This document shows, piece after piece, positions 32,783-41,833 of a stretch of 64,000 nt of DNA (the first letter of the stretch is position 1; each line of letters opens with the position of its first letter). The notes under the pieces are model-generated. The model ran no database searches. It was given only the letters and a program-made list of their open reading frames with translations, and was not told the origin of the DNA. Origin of the DNA: Opitutales bacterium (GTDB lineage Bacteria > Verrucomicrobiota > Verrucomicrobiia > Opitutales > Seribacteraceae). A program made the translations under genes and the position numbers. Location of the stretch: positions 1-64,000 of the forward strand of contig JAOFOL010000004.1 of NCBI GenBank assembly GCA_028042835.1, written 5' to 3'.

Positions 32783-35482
32783 CTACTGCCCAAGGTTGTA
32801 CAGAGCCTGCACTTCTTCGGCGGATAAGGCACGGTCGTAGATGCGTACATCGTCGATGAGGCCGTGCAACCAGTAAACTTTGCCTTCAGTACCTAAGCTT
32901 TTGCCTATGTAACAGTTTGCAGGTATACCCAAGGCAGTTGCTGGAGTTTCCTTAAGTAATTCAGAATCAACATACATTTTCCAAGATGCACCTAGTTTAC
33001 TAGAAATCACTATGTTATGCCATATGTGAATATCGTGTTCAGACGAAATATCAACTCTTGCATTATATCTCAAAAGGTTGATGTAAAAGAGACCAGTAGT
33101 TGAAAAGTTATAATGAGGGTTTGAACCAGTCCCGAAATGCATTAACCCGCCCCTCCATTGATTATCCCCGTAATCATGAGGAGAAATCACCTTTGTCCAA
33201 GCAGAAAGCGTCGCATCAATCGCTAATGAACTTTTAATATTTGGAAGAGAAACAAAATCATCCACTCCATCAAAACTCAACGATCCCCCAATCTTGCCCG
33301 TCGTCCAAGTCGGTCCATTAGTTAAGTTACCATTATGTCCATTTCCGCTTGAATCATACGCAATCGTTCCACTTGTCTCATCAAACTTCCACCAACTGAC
33401 CAAGCCATTGAGCAAAGCATCAGATATTTTCACCTCAACTTTGTTTGACTCAACACTTCCAAAATCATTGCTCACCACCACGGAATAATTGCCATCATTG
33501 AGGATGGCATTGGCATCGGTTATATTAAGGGTGGTATTGGTTTCACCTGTTAAATCCACACCATCCTTCTTCCATTGGTAAGTGAGGTATTTACCTTCGG
33601 CGGTAACTGAGAAAGTAGCATTGGTATCGGCATAAACTGTCTGAGCCTGAGGCTGTGATGTAATCTCAGGCTTCAGATACTTGAGAATAGAATCGCTGAT
33701 TTGGTCTTTTCCAATTGTTTTACTCGCAATCTTACTCCCCGTCACCGCCCCATCTGCCATCTTGCTCCCTGTCACCGATCCATCGGCATATTCTGACTGT
33801 ACGATAGGTGTACCAACAGGGGCATCGCCATCCTTGCGGTATAGGTCGTAGACGCCTTCCACGGAGGCGTTCAGGTCGGCGGCGAAGACTTTGTTGGAGA
33901 AAATGTTATTTCCAGTAAATCCTGCAACAACATATACTGTATCATTTAAAATTACGGAATCAGCATAGTATTTTGGTTCAGGGAAGTTTCCAAAATGTAT
34001 CCATTTTCTTAGTGCAGGGTCATAAACTTCTATCGAATCTTGATAGCCAAAATTTGATGATAATCCTCCACCTACATAAATTTTACCATTCAAGACCCAG
34101 GTCACAGGGGCGTGCCGTTGAAATGTCAAGGAAGGTCCTGCTGCCCAAGAATTTTGAATTGGATCATAAATTTCTACTTTTCTTGTATGGGAGTTACCAT
34201 TACCACCTATTGCCCAAACCTTGCTATCTAATAAGGCTAATCTTGCACCAAGCCTAGCGGTTGGCATGTTCGCTTTTGCTAGCCATTCATTTGAGATAGG
34301 TGAAAACTCAAACACATTATTTAATCTTTGGTCACTATCATTTATACCACCAATTAAATAAATCTTATTGTTGAAAACAATTGCGTCTGCATGCCTTATA
34401 TTCAGAGGCAACGATGCAACTGATGACCAACTATTTGTAAGCAAATTGTATTTTTTGACACTAGATACATATCTGCCACCAATAAGGTAAAGTTCATTAT
34501 TTAGTATTACAGTACTAACACCGTCTCTATTCTCGCTTAGTTCACTCAAGGTTACCCATTCATTTGTCAATTCCTGATAATATTCAAAAGTTCGGCTTTG
34601 AGCAGAACTATTTTTACCCCCAGCAAAGTATAGTCTTCCATTGATAGCTTCTACGCCATCACCACCAAGTCTCGCCACACTCACAGGAGCCTTCTCCTCC
34701 CAAACCAAAGCCTTAGGCTCACCACGCTGATAAAGCGAATACCCCGCAGGAGCGTCTGAACCATATGGCACCGCAAGCAGACTGCCAATGGATGGAGCAT
34801 TGTAATTTGTAGTAGTCTTTTCCTGATTCAATTTCTCCGTAACTTCAGTAGACAGGCGATTCATACCAATGGTGGCGTTAATGTCTGCTTTGATTTGAGG
34901 AGAAAGTTTATCGCTCGTTACTGCATTACTTGCCAGCATGCTAGATGTAACAGCACCTGCTTGAACAGCCATCGCTGTTGTTGCAACATTTGCAGAATCT
35001 GCTGTTTTTGCTGTTTCCGCATTTTGGGCAGTTTCCGCAGACTTCGCACTTTCAGAATTAAACGCATAAGGAACAGAAGCAAAGGGTCGGTCAGGGCTTA
35101 ACTGCTGAAATCCATTCACTCCGTCGCTAAACCATACTCTCAATTTGGCATCGGTATGCTGGGCAAAAACGGCAGGGTCAATCGCTCCCATGCCCTGCTG
35201 GGCGGTGTTGCCAAGAAGGATAGCATATAAACCACCGTTTACAGGAACGGCAACGGAAGCCTGTGGTTCCGATCCATCCACACTCGTTCCGTCATTGCTC
35301 CAATAGGTGGTCGTGCCATCGGCATTGACGAGGGCGAACTTGAACAAGCCATTACCGTCAAAGGCTTCTCCATTGACGGCTACCTGACCCGCATAATTGA
35401 GGACGGGCGGGACGGCATGCACAGAGATAGCTACTCCAAATAGAAGGATTAGTATCTTGTGAATTAAATACATGCTCCGCAT
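32783..35482 (-). CDS. Secreted kelch-repeat / Ig-like / LamG surface protein
   Basis: Kelch blades (LYLIGGRYVSSVKKYNLLTNSWSSVASLP, IYLIGGINDS), Ig-like TSQPQAQTVYADTNATFSVTAEGKYLTYQWKKDG, LamG GLVSWWKFDETSGTIAYDSSGNGHNG...IDDVRIYDRALSAEEVQALYN. Start set near MRSMYLIHKILILLFGVAISVHA. Confidence 0.88.
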   Translation of the reverse strand: MRSMYLIHKILILLFGVAISVHAVPPVLNYAGQVAVNGEAFDGNGLFKFALVNADGTTTYWSNDGTSVDGSEPQASVAVPVNGGLYAILLGNTAQQGMGAIDPAVFAQHTDAKLRVWFSDGVNGFQQLSPDRPFASVPYAFNSESAKSAETAQNAETAKTADSANVATTAMAVQAGAVTSSMLASNAVTSDKLSPQIKADINATIGMNRLSTEVTEKLNQEKTTTNYNAPSIGSLLAVPYGSDAPAGYSLYQRGEPKALVWEEKAPVSVARLGGDGVEAINGRLYFAGGKNSSAQSRTFEYYQELTNEWVTLSELSENRDGVSTVILNNELYLIGGRYVSSVKKYNLLTNSWSSVASLPLNIRHADAIVFNNKIYLIGGINDSDQRLNNVFEFSPISNEWLAKANMPTARLGARLALLDSKVWAIGGNGNSHTRKVEIYDPIQNSWAAGPSLTFQRHAPVTWVLNGKIYVGGGLSSNFGYQDSIEVYDPALRKWIHFGNFPEPKYYADSVILNDTVYVVAGFTGNNIFSNKVFAADLNASVEGVYDLYRKDGDAPVGTPIVQSEYADGSVTGSKMADGAVTGSKIASKTIGKDQISDSILKYLKPEITSQPQAQTVYADTNATFSVTAEGKYLTYQWKKDGVDLTGETNTTLNITDANAILNDGNYSVVVSNDFGSVESNKVEVKISDALLNGLVSWWKFDETSGTIAYDSSGNGHNGNLTNGPTWTTGKIGGSLSFDGVDDFVSLPNIKSSLAIDATLSAWTKVISPHDYGDNQWRGGLMHFGTGSNPHYNFSTTGLFYINLLRYNARVDISSEHDIHIWHNIVISSKLGASWKMYVDSELLKETPATALGIPANCYIGKSLGTEGKVYWLHGLIDDVRIYDRALSAEEVQALYNLGQ

Positions 35483-35534
35483 GATTGAGTAATTTTTTAA
35501 TTGGGTCAATCCAATGATTGATCCTGAACAAAAT

Positions 35535-36992
35535 CTATTTTTTCTTAGAATTTCCAATCATTTGGGGTCCATTATCTGCAGGCATGGATTTGTGCCAGGC
35601 GATTACTTTCTGCGAGAGTTCTTTCACAATCTTGGGGTGTTTCTTGGCGAGGTTGTTTTTCTCGCCACGATCTTTTGTCAGATCATAGAGGAGTGCATCC
35701 GATCCATCATATTCGCAGAGTAATTTCCATTTGCCTGATCGGATGGCAAGATCGGGCAGGTCTTTGACTCCATAAAATGAATCGCGGTCAGGGGGGCGAC
35801 GAAAGAGGATGTCCTGCTTTCGTGAAGCGTCGGACTTACCGAGTAGAACATCAGGCAGAGATTCTCCGTCGAAACTCGCATTCTTGGGTGCTTTGGTTCC
35901 TGTAATTTCAAGCAGGGTGGGTACAAGGTCGATGGCACTGAAGATGGATTTTTGATTGATCGTTCCTTTGGATTTGTCTGCCATCAGCTTGGGTGCCCAC
36001 GCGACGAGGGATGATCGGATACCACCTTCAAATAAATGGGTCTTGTATCCGCGGAAGGGACCGGCGACCCCGGCTCCCTGTTCGGGACCATTGTCTGAAC
36101 AGGCGAGAATGATGGTGTTATCGGAAAGGGCAGGATCATTATGAATATGATCGAATAGCTTGCCCAGTTGACGGTCCATTTCTTCGAGTACCGAGAGAAA
36201 GAGCTGCCTCTTCGACCCGTCCCTCCATTGATCGACGGGTGGCCAGAATGGGGTATGCACATCATCCGGCCAGAGATTGATGTAGAAGGGTTTCTTGTCC
36301 TTTTTGGCTTTTTGGATGAAGGGTATGGCGGCGTCCACAAAGCCTTCGGTGATTTTGGACCGTTGCATCCAGCGGACCCCATCACCAAGTCGGGTGGCAT
36401 CTCCCCAAATGCGGCCCGGTTTATTGGGGTCCTGTCCGGGTTTTAGGGTAAGGGGGAGCAGTTTTGGACCCATGCCCTCAAAGTTGGTCAGGGATTTATC
36501 AAACCCATAGTCGGAAATGGGCGGGGCATCGGCCACATTTCGCTGCCCCCCCATATGCCATTTTCCAAAATGTCCGGTAGCGTATCCGTTTTTTTGCAGG
36601 GAACGGGCAAGCATAGGGGCTTTGGGGTCGAGCCACTGAGCCATGCCTCGTTTTGTATTATGGTCGCGGTTGCTCAGATAGGAAGTGATTTTCCAACGCT
36701 GTGGATATTGACCGGTGGATATGGCCACGCGGGAGGGTGAGCAGATGGGAGAGTTGACGTAAAACTGATCGAAGCGAAGTCCTTCCTTGGCAAGCCGGTC
36801 AATGTGGGGAGTCTTGGCTGCTTCATTCCCAAAGCAGGAAAAGTCTCCCCAACCCATGTCATCGATAAAGACGAGGATGATGTTCGGTCTTTCGGCCTGA
36901 GTAGAAAAGTATGAAATTAGGAATAAAAAAATAAGAAAAATACGATACACGGTGCTAGGTTGAGATTTCAACAAAAGGAGATCAAGCGTCAA
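35535..36992 (-). CDS. Secreted type I sulfatase
   Basis: NIILVFIDDMGWGDFSCFGNEAAKTPHIDRLAKEG; CSPSRVAISTGQYPQR. Confidence 0.95.
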   Translation of the reverse strand: MTLDLLLLKSQPSTVYRIFLIFLFLISYFSTQAERPNIILVFIDDMGWGDFSCFGNEAAKTPHIDRLAKEGLRFDQFYVNSPICSPSRVAISTGQYPQRWKITSYLSNRDHNTKRGMAQWLDPKAPMLARSLQKNGYATGHFGKWHMGGQRNVADAPPISDYGFDKSLTNFEGMGPKLLPLTLKPGQDPNKPGRIWGDATRLGDGVRWMQRSKITEGFVDAAIPFIQKAKKDKKPFYINLWPDDVHTPFWPPVDQWRDGSKRQLFLSVLEEMDRQLGKLFDHIHNDPALSDNTIILACSDNGPEQGAGVAGPFRGYKTHLFEGGIRSSLVAWAPKLMADKSKGTINQKSIFSAIDLVPTLLEITGTKAPKNASFDGESLPDVLLGKSDASRKQDILFRRPPDRDSFYGVKDLPDLAIRSGKWKLLCEYDGSDALLYDLTKDRGEKNNLAKKHPKIVKELSQKVIAWHKSMPADNGPQMIGNSKKK

Positions 36993-37061
36993 AAAGGAGT
37001 TTACTTTGTTTTTATTATGTTTTGTTATGTAATTTCATTTTTCGCTAACCCAATACCTTAT

Positions 37062-37940
37062 ATGAAAAAGTCACTCGTATCTATATTGTCTGTCTGTTTT
37101 TTCCTCTGTGCATTGCTTTCCGTTTCCGCGGAAGATCACAAACACAAGCTTCATGAAATTGGGGAGCGCATAAAGCAGGCGGTGAAAGCCGGCAAGATCA
37201 CCGAAAAGGAGGGTTGGGCCAAGTGGCATGCGGTGCTTCGTGAACATGGTCAACATGAGGATGATGAAGATCACGACGATTACCATGACGAAGACGAGTG
37301 GGAAGAAGCAGAGGATCTGGAACGCGAGATTGAAATCCGTGAACTGGAATTTGAATTGGAGCGTCTTGAGCATGAGCATGAGATGCAGAGAATGGAATGG
37401 GATCATGAGCGTGAGCGCATGGAGCGTGATTTCGATCGTGAGCGTCGTGAATGGGATATGGAGAATATGCAGTGGGATATGCGTCGGAAGCAGATGGAGA
37501 TGCAGATGCGTGGCGGACCCAGGCCCGGTGGTATGTCACCCCATGGTGCCCGTCCTCCCCATGGAATGAAGCCCCTACATCCTCATCGGGGTTCTGGACC
37601 AAAACCTGATATGCGTCGCGGTGGCCCGCCTAGGGGAATGATGCCTCCCATGAGCCGCGAACACGGGCATGATCATGCCAAAAAGCCTTGCGACTCAAAA
37701 AGGGGAGCATCTTCAGCAGCCAAGGGGAAATCAGATTGCGATGAATCTCCATGCGGTAAGAAGGAAGGAAAGTCCTGCTGTGGGAAATGCAAATCAGGAT
37801 GCGATAAGAAGGAATCCTGCAAAAAGGGTGAATGCAATAAATCGGAGTCCTGCCCCAAGAAAGATTCTTCGTGCAAAAAAGGAGAAAAATCCTGTCCCGA
37901 TAAAAAAGAGGACTGTCCTAAGAAAAAGCGGAAGAAGTAA
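37062..37940 (+). CDS. Secreted charged-repeat protein with Met/His-rich middle and Cys/Lys-rich tail
   Basis: Signal MKKSLVSILSVCFFLCALLSVSA; AVKAGKITEKEGWAKWHAVL motif; E/R helix; 13 Cys in the last ~85 residues. Track start at 36960 lies inside the divergent sulfatase. Confidence 0.65.
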   Translation: MKKSLVSILSVCFFLCALLSVSAEDHKHKLHEIGERIKQAVKAGKITEKEGWAKWHAVLREHGQHEDDEDHDDYHDEDEWEEAEDLEREIEIRELEFELERLEHEHEMQRMEWDHERERMERDFDRERREWDMENMQWDMRRKQMEMQMRGGPRPGGMSPHGARPPHGMKPLHPHRGSGPKPDMRRGGPPRGMMPPMSREHGHDHAKKPCDSKRGASSAAKGKSDCDESPCGKKEGKSCCGKCKSGCDKKESCKKGECNKSESCPKKDSSCKKGEKSCPDKKEDCPKKKRKK

Positions 37941-37976
37941 TTCTTCTCCGTTCTTACTATCCCTTAAATTTTTATC

Positions 37977-38855
37977 ATGATAAAATCCCTTTTCTTCCTC
38001 ACCGCCCTTTTGGCGGGTGCTCTTACCATTTTATTGGCTGATGATCATCGAGAGCGTGAAAAAGAACGAGAAAGGGATGAGCCACGAAGAGAAGTTCGTG
38101 AAAAGCAGGAGAGAATGCATCGGGAATCCAGGGAGATTCATGAAGCGGTAAAAGCAGGAAAGATTTCTCACGAAGAGGGACGCCAGAAACTGGAGGTTCT
38201 TCAGCGAAGACATCACGAACACGAGAAAGAAGTCCACTGGAAACGAGTAAAAGAAGAAGTTGAGGGAGCCGTGCGTTCCGGTCGTATGACCCGTAAACAA
38301 GCGGATGCGGAATATGAGCGTATCAAAAGAAATCAAAAGCAGAAGGAAGAAGTTGCCAGAGAACTACACCATGAAATTGAGCAAGGAATGAGGGAGCTGC
38401 ATATAGCCGTTCGCGAGGGAGAGATCAGCGAGCAAGAGGCCCGAAGGGAAGGGGATGAACTGCGTCGTAACCTGGAGCGTGAAATTCATGCTGCTCATCG
38501 CCGGATTGATTTTGAAGCACAGGAGCAACGGATACACCAATCGGTCGAGGAGGGACGCATCAGCGAGGAGGATGGGGAGCGTCGCTTGGTAGAGATGCAT
38601 CGTAGAATGGAATCAGAAGAGAGAAGGATGGATGATCGGGATAGAGCAGTGCGTCGTCATCACGAGGAAAGAGAGCATCGTGAAGAACGCAGATATTGGG
38701 AGGATGAGGAGGAACTTTGGGAAAGGGTGGCTCAGGGGCTCAAGGCAGCGGTTCGTCTGGGAAGAATGTCCGAGGGCGAAGCCCGTGAAATTTGGGAAGA
38801 GTGGCGCAATCATGAAGAAGACGAAGATCATGAGCACGACCATGAGGAAGAGTAA
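37977..38855 (+). CDS. Secreted charged helical repeat protein (five AV+xG+hSxxEu repeats)
   Basis: Signal MIKSLFFLTALLAGALTILLA; repeat motif starts at aa 57, 98, 144, 189 and 258. Confidence 0.7.
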   Translation: MIKSLFFLTALLAGALTILLADDHREREKERERDEPRREVREKQERMHRESREIHEAVKAGKISHEEGRQKLEVLQRRHHEHEKEVHWKRVKEEVEGAVRSGRMTRKQADAEYERIKRNQKQKEEVARELHHEIEQGMRELHIAVREGEISEQEARREGDELRRNLEREIHAAHRRIDFEAQEQRIHQSVEEGRISEEDGERRLVEMHRRMESEERRMDDRDRAVRRHHEEREHREERRYWEDEEELWERVAQGLKAAVRLGRMSEGEAREIWEEWRNHEEDEDHEHDHEEE

Positions 38856-38894
38856 GTTTCTTCAAGCAACTTTTAATCAACCATAATCAAAAAT

Positions 38895-39683
38895 ATGAAT
38901 AGTAAATTCCTTAGATCCACCCTTGTTACCGTAGTCAGTTTATCTATAGCAGTTATTCTACATGCCGGGAAAAAGCCCGAAGAACAAAGTGGATACGATA
39001 AGAGTAAGGATGTTGGACTGAAAGCGCCTAACGGATCGGAGGTCCTCTTTGATGGTAGCATGAAATCAGTAAAGAAAAATTGGGAAATGTGGCCCAACAA
39101 GGATATGGATATCACTTGGAAAATTATGGATAACCCAAATGGGGATGGTAAGACTCTGATGACGGACGGAGGAAAAAAATGGGGAACCCATGACTTGGTG
39201 ACCAAGAAGAAATATTCCAGTTATGAAGGCCATGTTGAATTTATCATGATGGGATCCCGCGGCGACGGAAAACCAGATGGTTACACTAACAGTGGAGTTT
39301 ACATGCAGAACCGATACGAAATTCAGATCGAATCCCCGAAGGGAAAAAATATCGAAGACCCGTACAATTGGAAAATTGGCGGGCATGGGATCGCGGCTTT
39401 CTGTATGGATCGTGTCCCTGACCGGAACGCTTGGAGACCCAATGGACAATGGCATGCCTTTCATTTCATTTTTAAGGACGCGAAGTGGGATGGTGACAAA
39501 AAAGTTGCTAATGCCCGAGCCACGGTTTGGTGGAATGGAATCAAGGTTCATGACAACGCTGAGATTCAAAAAGCAAATGGTGGAATCAAGGTGACTTCGG
39601 TCCCCGGTGGGTTGAAGCTACAGGAGCATGGTCAGGATGTGCGCTATCGCAATGTCTGGATGATTGATATTGATAAAAGTTAG
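38895..39683 (+). CDS. DUF1080 (3-keto-disaccharide hydrolase-like) secreted protein
   Basis: GSEVLFDGSMKSVKKNWEMWPNKDMDITWKI, SGVYMQNRYEIQI, WHAFHFIFKDAKWDGDKKVANARATVWWNGIKVHDN. Confidence 0.88.
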   Translation: MNSKFLRSTLVTVVSLSIAVILHAGKKPEEQSGYDKSKDVGLKAPNGSEVLFDGSMKSVKKNWEMWPNKDMDITWKIMDNPNGDGKTLMTDGGKKWGTHDLVTKKKYSSYEGHVEFIMMGSRGDGKPDGYTNSGVYMQNRYEIQIESPKGKNIEDPYNWKIGGHGIAAFCMDRVPDRNAWRPNGQWHAFHFIFKDAKWDGDKKVANARATVWWNGIKVHDNAEIQKANGGIKVTSVPGGLKLQEHGQDVRYRNVWMIDIDKS

Positions 39684-39797
39684 TTCTTAATTTTTGTTTT
39701 AACCTGTTTTACCTTTTAGGTCTGCTAATAAGAAGCCTACATTATAGTTCTTAAATAGTTATTGAATTGCTTGAAATAATTTTTAAATTTTCGGGTT

Positions 39798-40844
39798 ATG
39801 AAACTTTTAAAATTTTGTACATTTGCTCTGCTTCCATTGATAGTTTGTAGTTTTCTTTTATCTAAAACAGCGTCTCTTAAAGTTTACAGTGCCTTGATTG
39901 ATTACGAAGTTTTTTTTCAAGATGAAGATGTTTCAATTTTAAGTTATAATCTTATTGATCCGGGGATTTTAAGTAATGAAGTCAAAGTCTCAGGTAGTAT
40001 GACTATAGACGGTGTTTACACTACATTTACAGGCCAATTTACTTCTCCTTACAGTACTAAGGATAATAATTCCAATGGTATATATGATTTCTTTGAAGTA
40101 GGAGAGAATTTTAGCATGGATTTAACTGGGTCTGCTTCATACTCATTGCAGGGATACGGGAATTTTAGTGCAAATCTTTATGCAAATGTTCAGCGAATTT
40201 ATGGGCAGCATGCATTTACTTTGAATGAAACTGTTACTATACAGAGTTCAAATATAGAGGGAATTTATGCTGGTCAGACTGAATCCATATCTGAAAAGCT
40301 AAATGCAGTTCATGCTTTGGGGACTATTACTTACGATGAGAATGCAGGAACTTACTCATATTATTTAGGCTATCATGGAACGACTGGCTCCGCTTCAGGT
40401 AGTGGCACTTATTCTGTAAACTCTGATTCCTCTATCACACTTTCCGAAATGTCATTCCCGAGTATTGGTGATAGCTCCTTTGCTTCTTCTTTTCCGGTCT
40501 TATCAAAGAAAACATTGTCTAGCTCCTTGACTGTCCCTTTTGTCAGTGGAAATAAATTTCATGTAATGACACAAATTGAAAATGCACCATTTTACTTAGT
40601 TATAGAGGATGACAACGATGCTAACAGTGATGGTAAGCCCGATTTACTTAGGACGACATCGCAGGAATTACAGTCCCTTAATTTAAGCGGTTGGAATTAT
40701 CATATTTGGCCATGGGTATTCAATTCATCCGATGATAATTGGCTTTACTATTACAGAAGCGGGGACGATTGGCTGGTCTGGAGAAATAAAACTAGTACTT
40801 GGTTGAAGTTTGATGCTAATAATGGGTTATGGGTTTCGAATTAA
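39798..40844 (+). CDS. Secreted protein of unknown function with Trp-rich C-terminal module
   Basis: Signal peptide; C-terminal LSGWNYHIWPWVFNSSDDNWLYYYRSGDDWLVWRNKTSTWLKFDANNGLWVSN. Confidence 0.6.
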   Translation: MKLLKFCTFALLPLIVCSFLLSKTASLKVYSALIDYEVFFQDEDVSILSYNLIDPGILSNEVKVSGSMTIDGVYTTFTGQFTSPYSTKDNNSNGIYDFFEVGENFSMDLTGSASYSLQGYGNFSANLYANVQRIYGQHAFTLNETVTIQSSNIEGIYAGQTESISEKLNAVHALGTITYDENAGTYSYYLGYHGTTGSASGSGTYSVNSDSSITLSEMSFPSIGDSSFASSFPVLSKKTLSSSLTVPFVSGNKFHVMTQIENAPFYLVIEDDNDANSDGKPDLLRTTSQELQSLNLSGWNYHIWPWVFNSSDDNWLYYYRSGDDWLVWRNKTSTWLKFDANNGLWVSN

Positions 40845-40888
40845 TATGTTAAGGCAAAAAGTTTAAAAAGCGTTATCGAGTAAGTGTA

Positions 40889-41824
40889 ATGAAATCTTCT
40901 CTTTTTATTTATATCATCGCAGTGACAAGATTATTGGATGTTAGTGCTGAGGTAAAACATCGGATCTCCTATTACAAGAATGGGGAAATTCATGTTAATC
41001 AATTGGGGCAACCTGATAAGAAGCCGCTCACTACTGGACATTGGGATTTCAAACCCTCCTGGTCAAAGACCGGAGACAAATTGGTGTTCTTTCGTAGGTA
41101 TGTGAACGCTCCGGAGGTCTGGAATTGGAAAACGGCTATTTGTATTATCAATGCCGATGGTACCGGATTTCATCAAATTACGGATGCCAAGAAGACGAAT
41201 TTTAATCAGACCTGGACCCGGGACGGAAGTAATCGACCGATTTGGAACCGGAGGAACCCAAGTGGGAAGGGGTATCATGTGATGATCAGCGAGATCGGAG
41301 CAAAACCTGGCGATGGGACCGCATTGACCAGTGATGGTTATCATACCTGGGTATACACCTGCCTAACCGATGGCAGAGTATTGGTTAATCATGTTCCGCC
41401 AAATGAAAGTAGGGGATATTATCTGATGAGTTTCGGAAACAATGAAAAACCGAAATTTGAAAAAATCGAATGCGAGTTGGCGAAGAAGGGATACCTGGAT
41501 CGTCTGAGCCTTTCGGTGGATGAAAAGAAAATATGTTTTGAGTTTCAGAAAGGATTTAAGCGGAAAGTACCGGGTAGAGTCCTGTATCTTGCTGATTTTG
41601 ATAGGGAGAAGAGAGTGATTTTCAATTTCAAACCGATTGCCAATCAGGATGAAAAGCCTGCATGGTTTGCCTACCCCAGGTGGACCCGTGATCAAACCGG
41701 TATCGTCTACCATGCAGCTAAATCGCTTTATCTTTATGATTTGAAAACGGGGGAGACCACCAAGGTTTCAACCGATCCCAAGGGGGACTACCGTTATCCG
41801 CACGGCGAAGCGACGCCTAAATAA
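40889..41824 (+). CDS. TolB-like beta-propeller protein
   Basis: HWDFKPSWSKTGDKLVFFRR, YPRWTRDQTGIVYHAAKSLYLYDLKTGETTKVS propeller-type repeats; N-terminal signal. Confidence 0.7.
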   Translation: MKSSLFIYIIAVTRLLDVSAEVKHRISYYKNGEIHVNQLGQPDKKPLTTGHWDFKPSWSKTGDKLVFFRRYVNAPEVWNWKTAICIINADGTGFHQITDAKKTNFNQTWTRDGSNRPIWNRRNPSGKGYHVMISEIGAKPGDGTALTSDGYHTWVYTCLTDGRVLVNHVPPNESRGYYLMSFGNNEKPKFEKIECELAKKGYLDRLSLSVDEKKICFEFQKGFKRKVPGRVLYLADFDREKRVIFNFKPIANQDEKPAWFAYPRWTRDQTGIVYHAAKSLYLYDLKTGETTKVSTDPKGDYRYPHGEATPK

Positions 41825-41833
41825 ATATCTGTT

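Noticed and set aside
36960-37061. 34-aa N-terminal extension of the Cys-tail protein
   Set aside because: Overlaps the divergent sulfatase start; a clear signal peptide begins at MKKSLVSILSV (37062).
37977-38855. Gene 2 of the repeat pair as an EF-hand calcium protein
   Set aside because: The xG+hSxxE turn lacks the DxDxDG spacing of an EF-hand loop.
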